Shown here: piece after piece, positions 19,501-19,733 of the stretch
Layout of the letters: each line of letters starts with the position of its first letter
Position numbering within the stretch: the stretch's first letter is position 1
NCBI GenBank assembly: GCA_021029095.1
Contig: JAJOHG010000440.1
Coordinates: 1-19,733, forward strand
Reading direction: 5' to 3'
DNA from: Phellopilus nigrolimitatus
Taxonomy: Eukaryota > Basidiomycota > Agaricomycetes > Hymenochaetales > Hymenochaetaceae
DNA length: 19,733 nt
The notes under the pieces: generated by a model
The model's database searches: none
Seen by the model: the letters and a program-made list of their open reading frames with translations, nothing else
What the model was told of the DNA's origin: nothing
Program-made: the position numbers and the translations under genes

Positions 19501-19629
19501 CCGCGGTGTTATCGTCCTCGCTTTCTTCGATACTCTCGACCTCTTCCAACTCCTCTGCCGGCGTTATCCTTCTTCCGCGCTGCAGCGTCAACTTGGCTTC
19601 GTCGAATGCGTCTAGACCCTCGAAATCCA
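16517..19629 (-). CDS. BYE1: Bye1-like transcription elongation regulator (TFIIS-central and SPOC domains), frame broken, 5' end outside window
   Basis: Read right to left. An acidic exon (19629-19463: FEGLDAFDEAKL, DEYVAD) is followed by a basic exon (19404-18914) ending at the TFIIS central domain, which continues at 18856 (YKERFRMLQFNLPKPDRVVL, ASGRITPAQL). An E/K/R-rich helix comes next. A low-complexity segment (GPSPFAP, NLNSLWTG) runs to 17768. Exon 17712-17429 and the exon from 17382 hold the SPOC domain (SAQYLVSTRLN, RHALVFPW, PGRELYIIPLL, PEYIELLDDVRLP). The tail is proline-rich, then RGG-rich, to the TAA at 16517. Bye1 proteins bind RNA polymerase II through the TFIIS-like domain; their N-terminal PHD finger would lie beyond 19733. 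Conserved blocks change frame near 18204, 17518, 17479, 17455, 17358 and 17220, each as if one base were missing. The first intron (19405-19462) lacks a normal in-phase GT-AG pair. The family call is good, but no intact ORF exists as read. Confidence 0.72.
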
Positions 19630-19733
19630 CTATGAGTGTCCAATGTCAGTGTGAGTTTCACTCAAAACCAAAATCGGATAAAACTCGAAGAAATCAAAAC
19701 CAAGTAAAACGCAACGCAAACTCCACACGCTGA
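19630..19733 (-). other. Probable intron of the BYE1-like gene at the window edge
   Basis: The stretch upstream of the acceptor TAG at 19632-19630 is T-rich on the coding strand and has a stop in each useful frame. It shows no PHD-finger residues. It most likely is intron; its donor lies at or beyond the window edge. Confidence 0.45.

Noticed and set aside
1..19733. tRNA, rRNA, CRISPR array, defence system or secondary-metabolite cluster
   Set aside because: No cloverleaf with paired box A/B signals, no repeat-spacer pattern and no defence or biosynthetic enzyme families were seen. The genes are core eukaryotic functions.

Overview
The window is nuclear DNA from a filamentous fungus, most likely a mushroom-type basidiomycete (Agaricomycotina). 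The evidence is the dense set of short introns (mostly 49-65 nt, CTRAY-like branch sites), the gene content, and the Mbp1-type, Pmt4-type and Yvc1-type protein architectures. All homology calls come from reading translated motifs; no database search was possible. Exon borders were set by joining conserved protein blocks in frame across plausible splice sites.

Layout, left to right: the 3' part of a dihydroxyacetone kinase gene (+, 1-530); a gene for a protein with five CCCH zinc fingers (-, 795-2314); a 706-bp non-autonomous Tc1/pogo-like DNA element with 24-bp terminal inverted repeats (2440-3145); a PMT4-type protein O-mannosyltransferase (-, 10 exons, 3421-6251); the U4/U6 snRNP protein Prp4 (+, 8 exons, 6440-8358); an Mbp1-like APSES/ankyrin cell-cycle transcription factor (-, 6 exons, 8519-11556); a vacuolar TRP-type Ca2+ channel of the Yvc1 family (+, 25 exons, 12457-16322); and a Bye1-like TFIIS-central/SPOC transcription elongation protein (-, 5' end outside the window, 16517 to about 19629).

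The genes are mainly housekeeping functions and do not form a pathway or cluster. Divergent pairs share short promoters (PMT4/PRP4, about 190 bp) or a longer one (MBP1-like/YVC1, 900 bp). Three pairs are convergent (DAK/zinc finger, PRP4/MBP1-like, YVC1/BYE1-like).

Three things deserve a second look. First, the YVC1 gene is cut into 25 exons, including 9-, 10- and 11-nt microexons, with three GC-AG introns, ten AAG acceptors and introns as short as 38 and 40 nt. Second, the BYE1-like gene needs six separate one-base shifts, all in the same sense, to keep its conserved reading frame, while the neighbouring genes need none. Third, the DNA element keeps good inverted ends, but its interior holds only a decayed tail of a transposase. 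No defence system, CRISPR array, RNA gene or biosynthetic cluster was seen.
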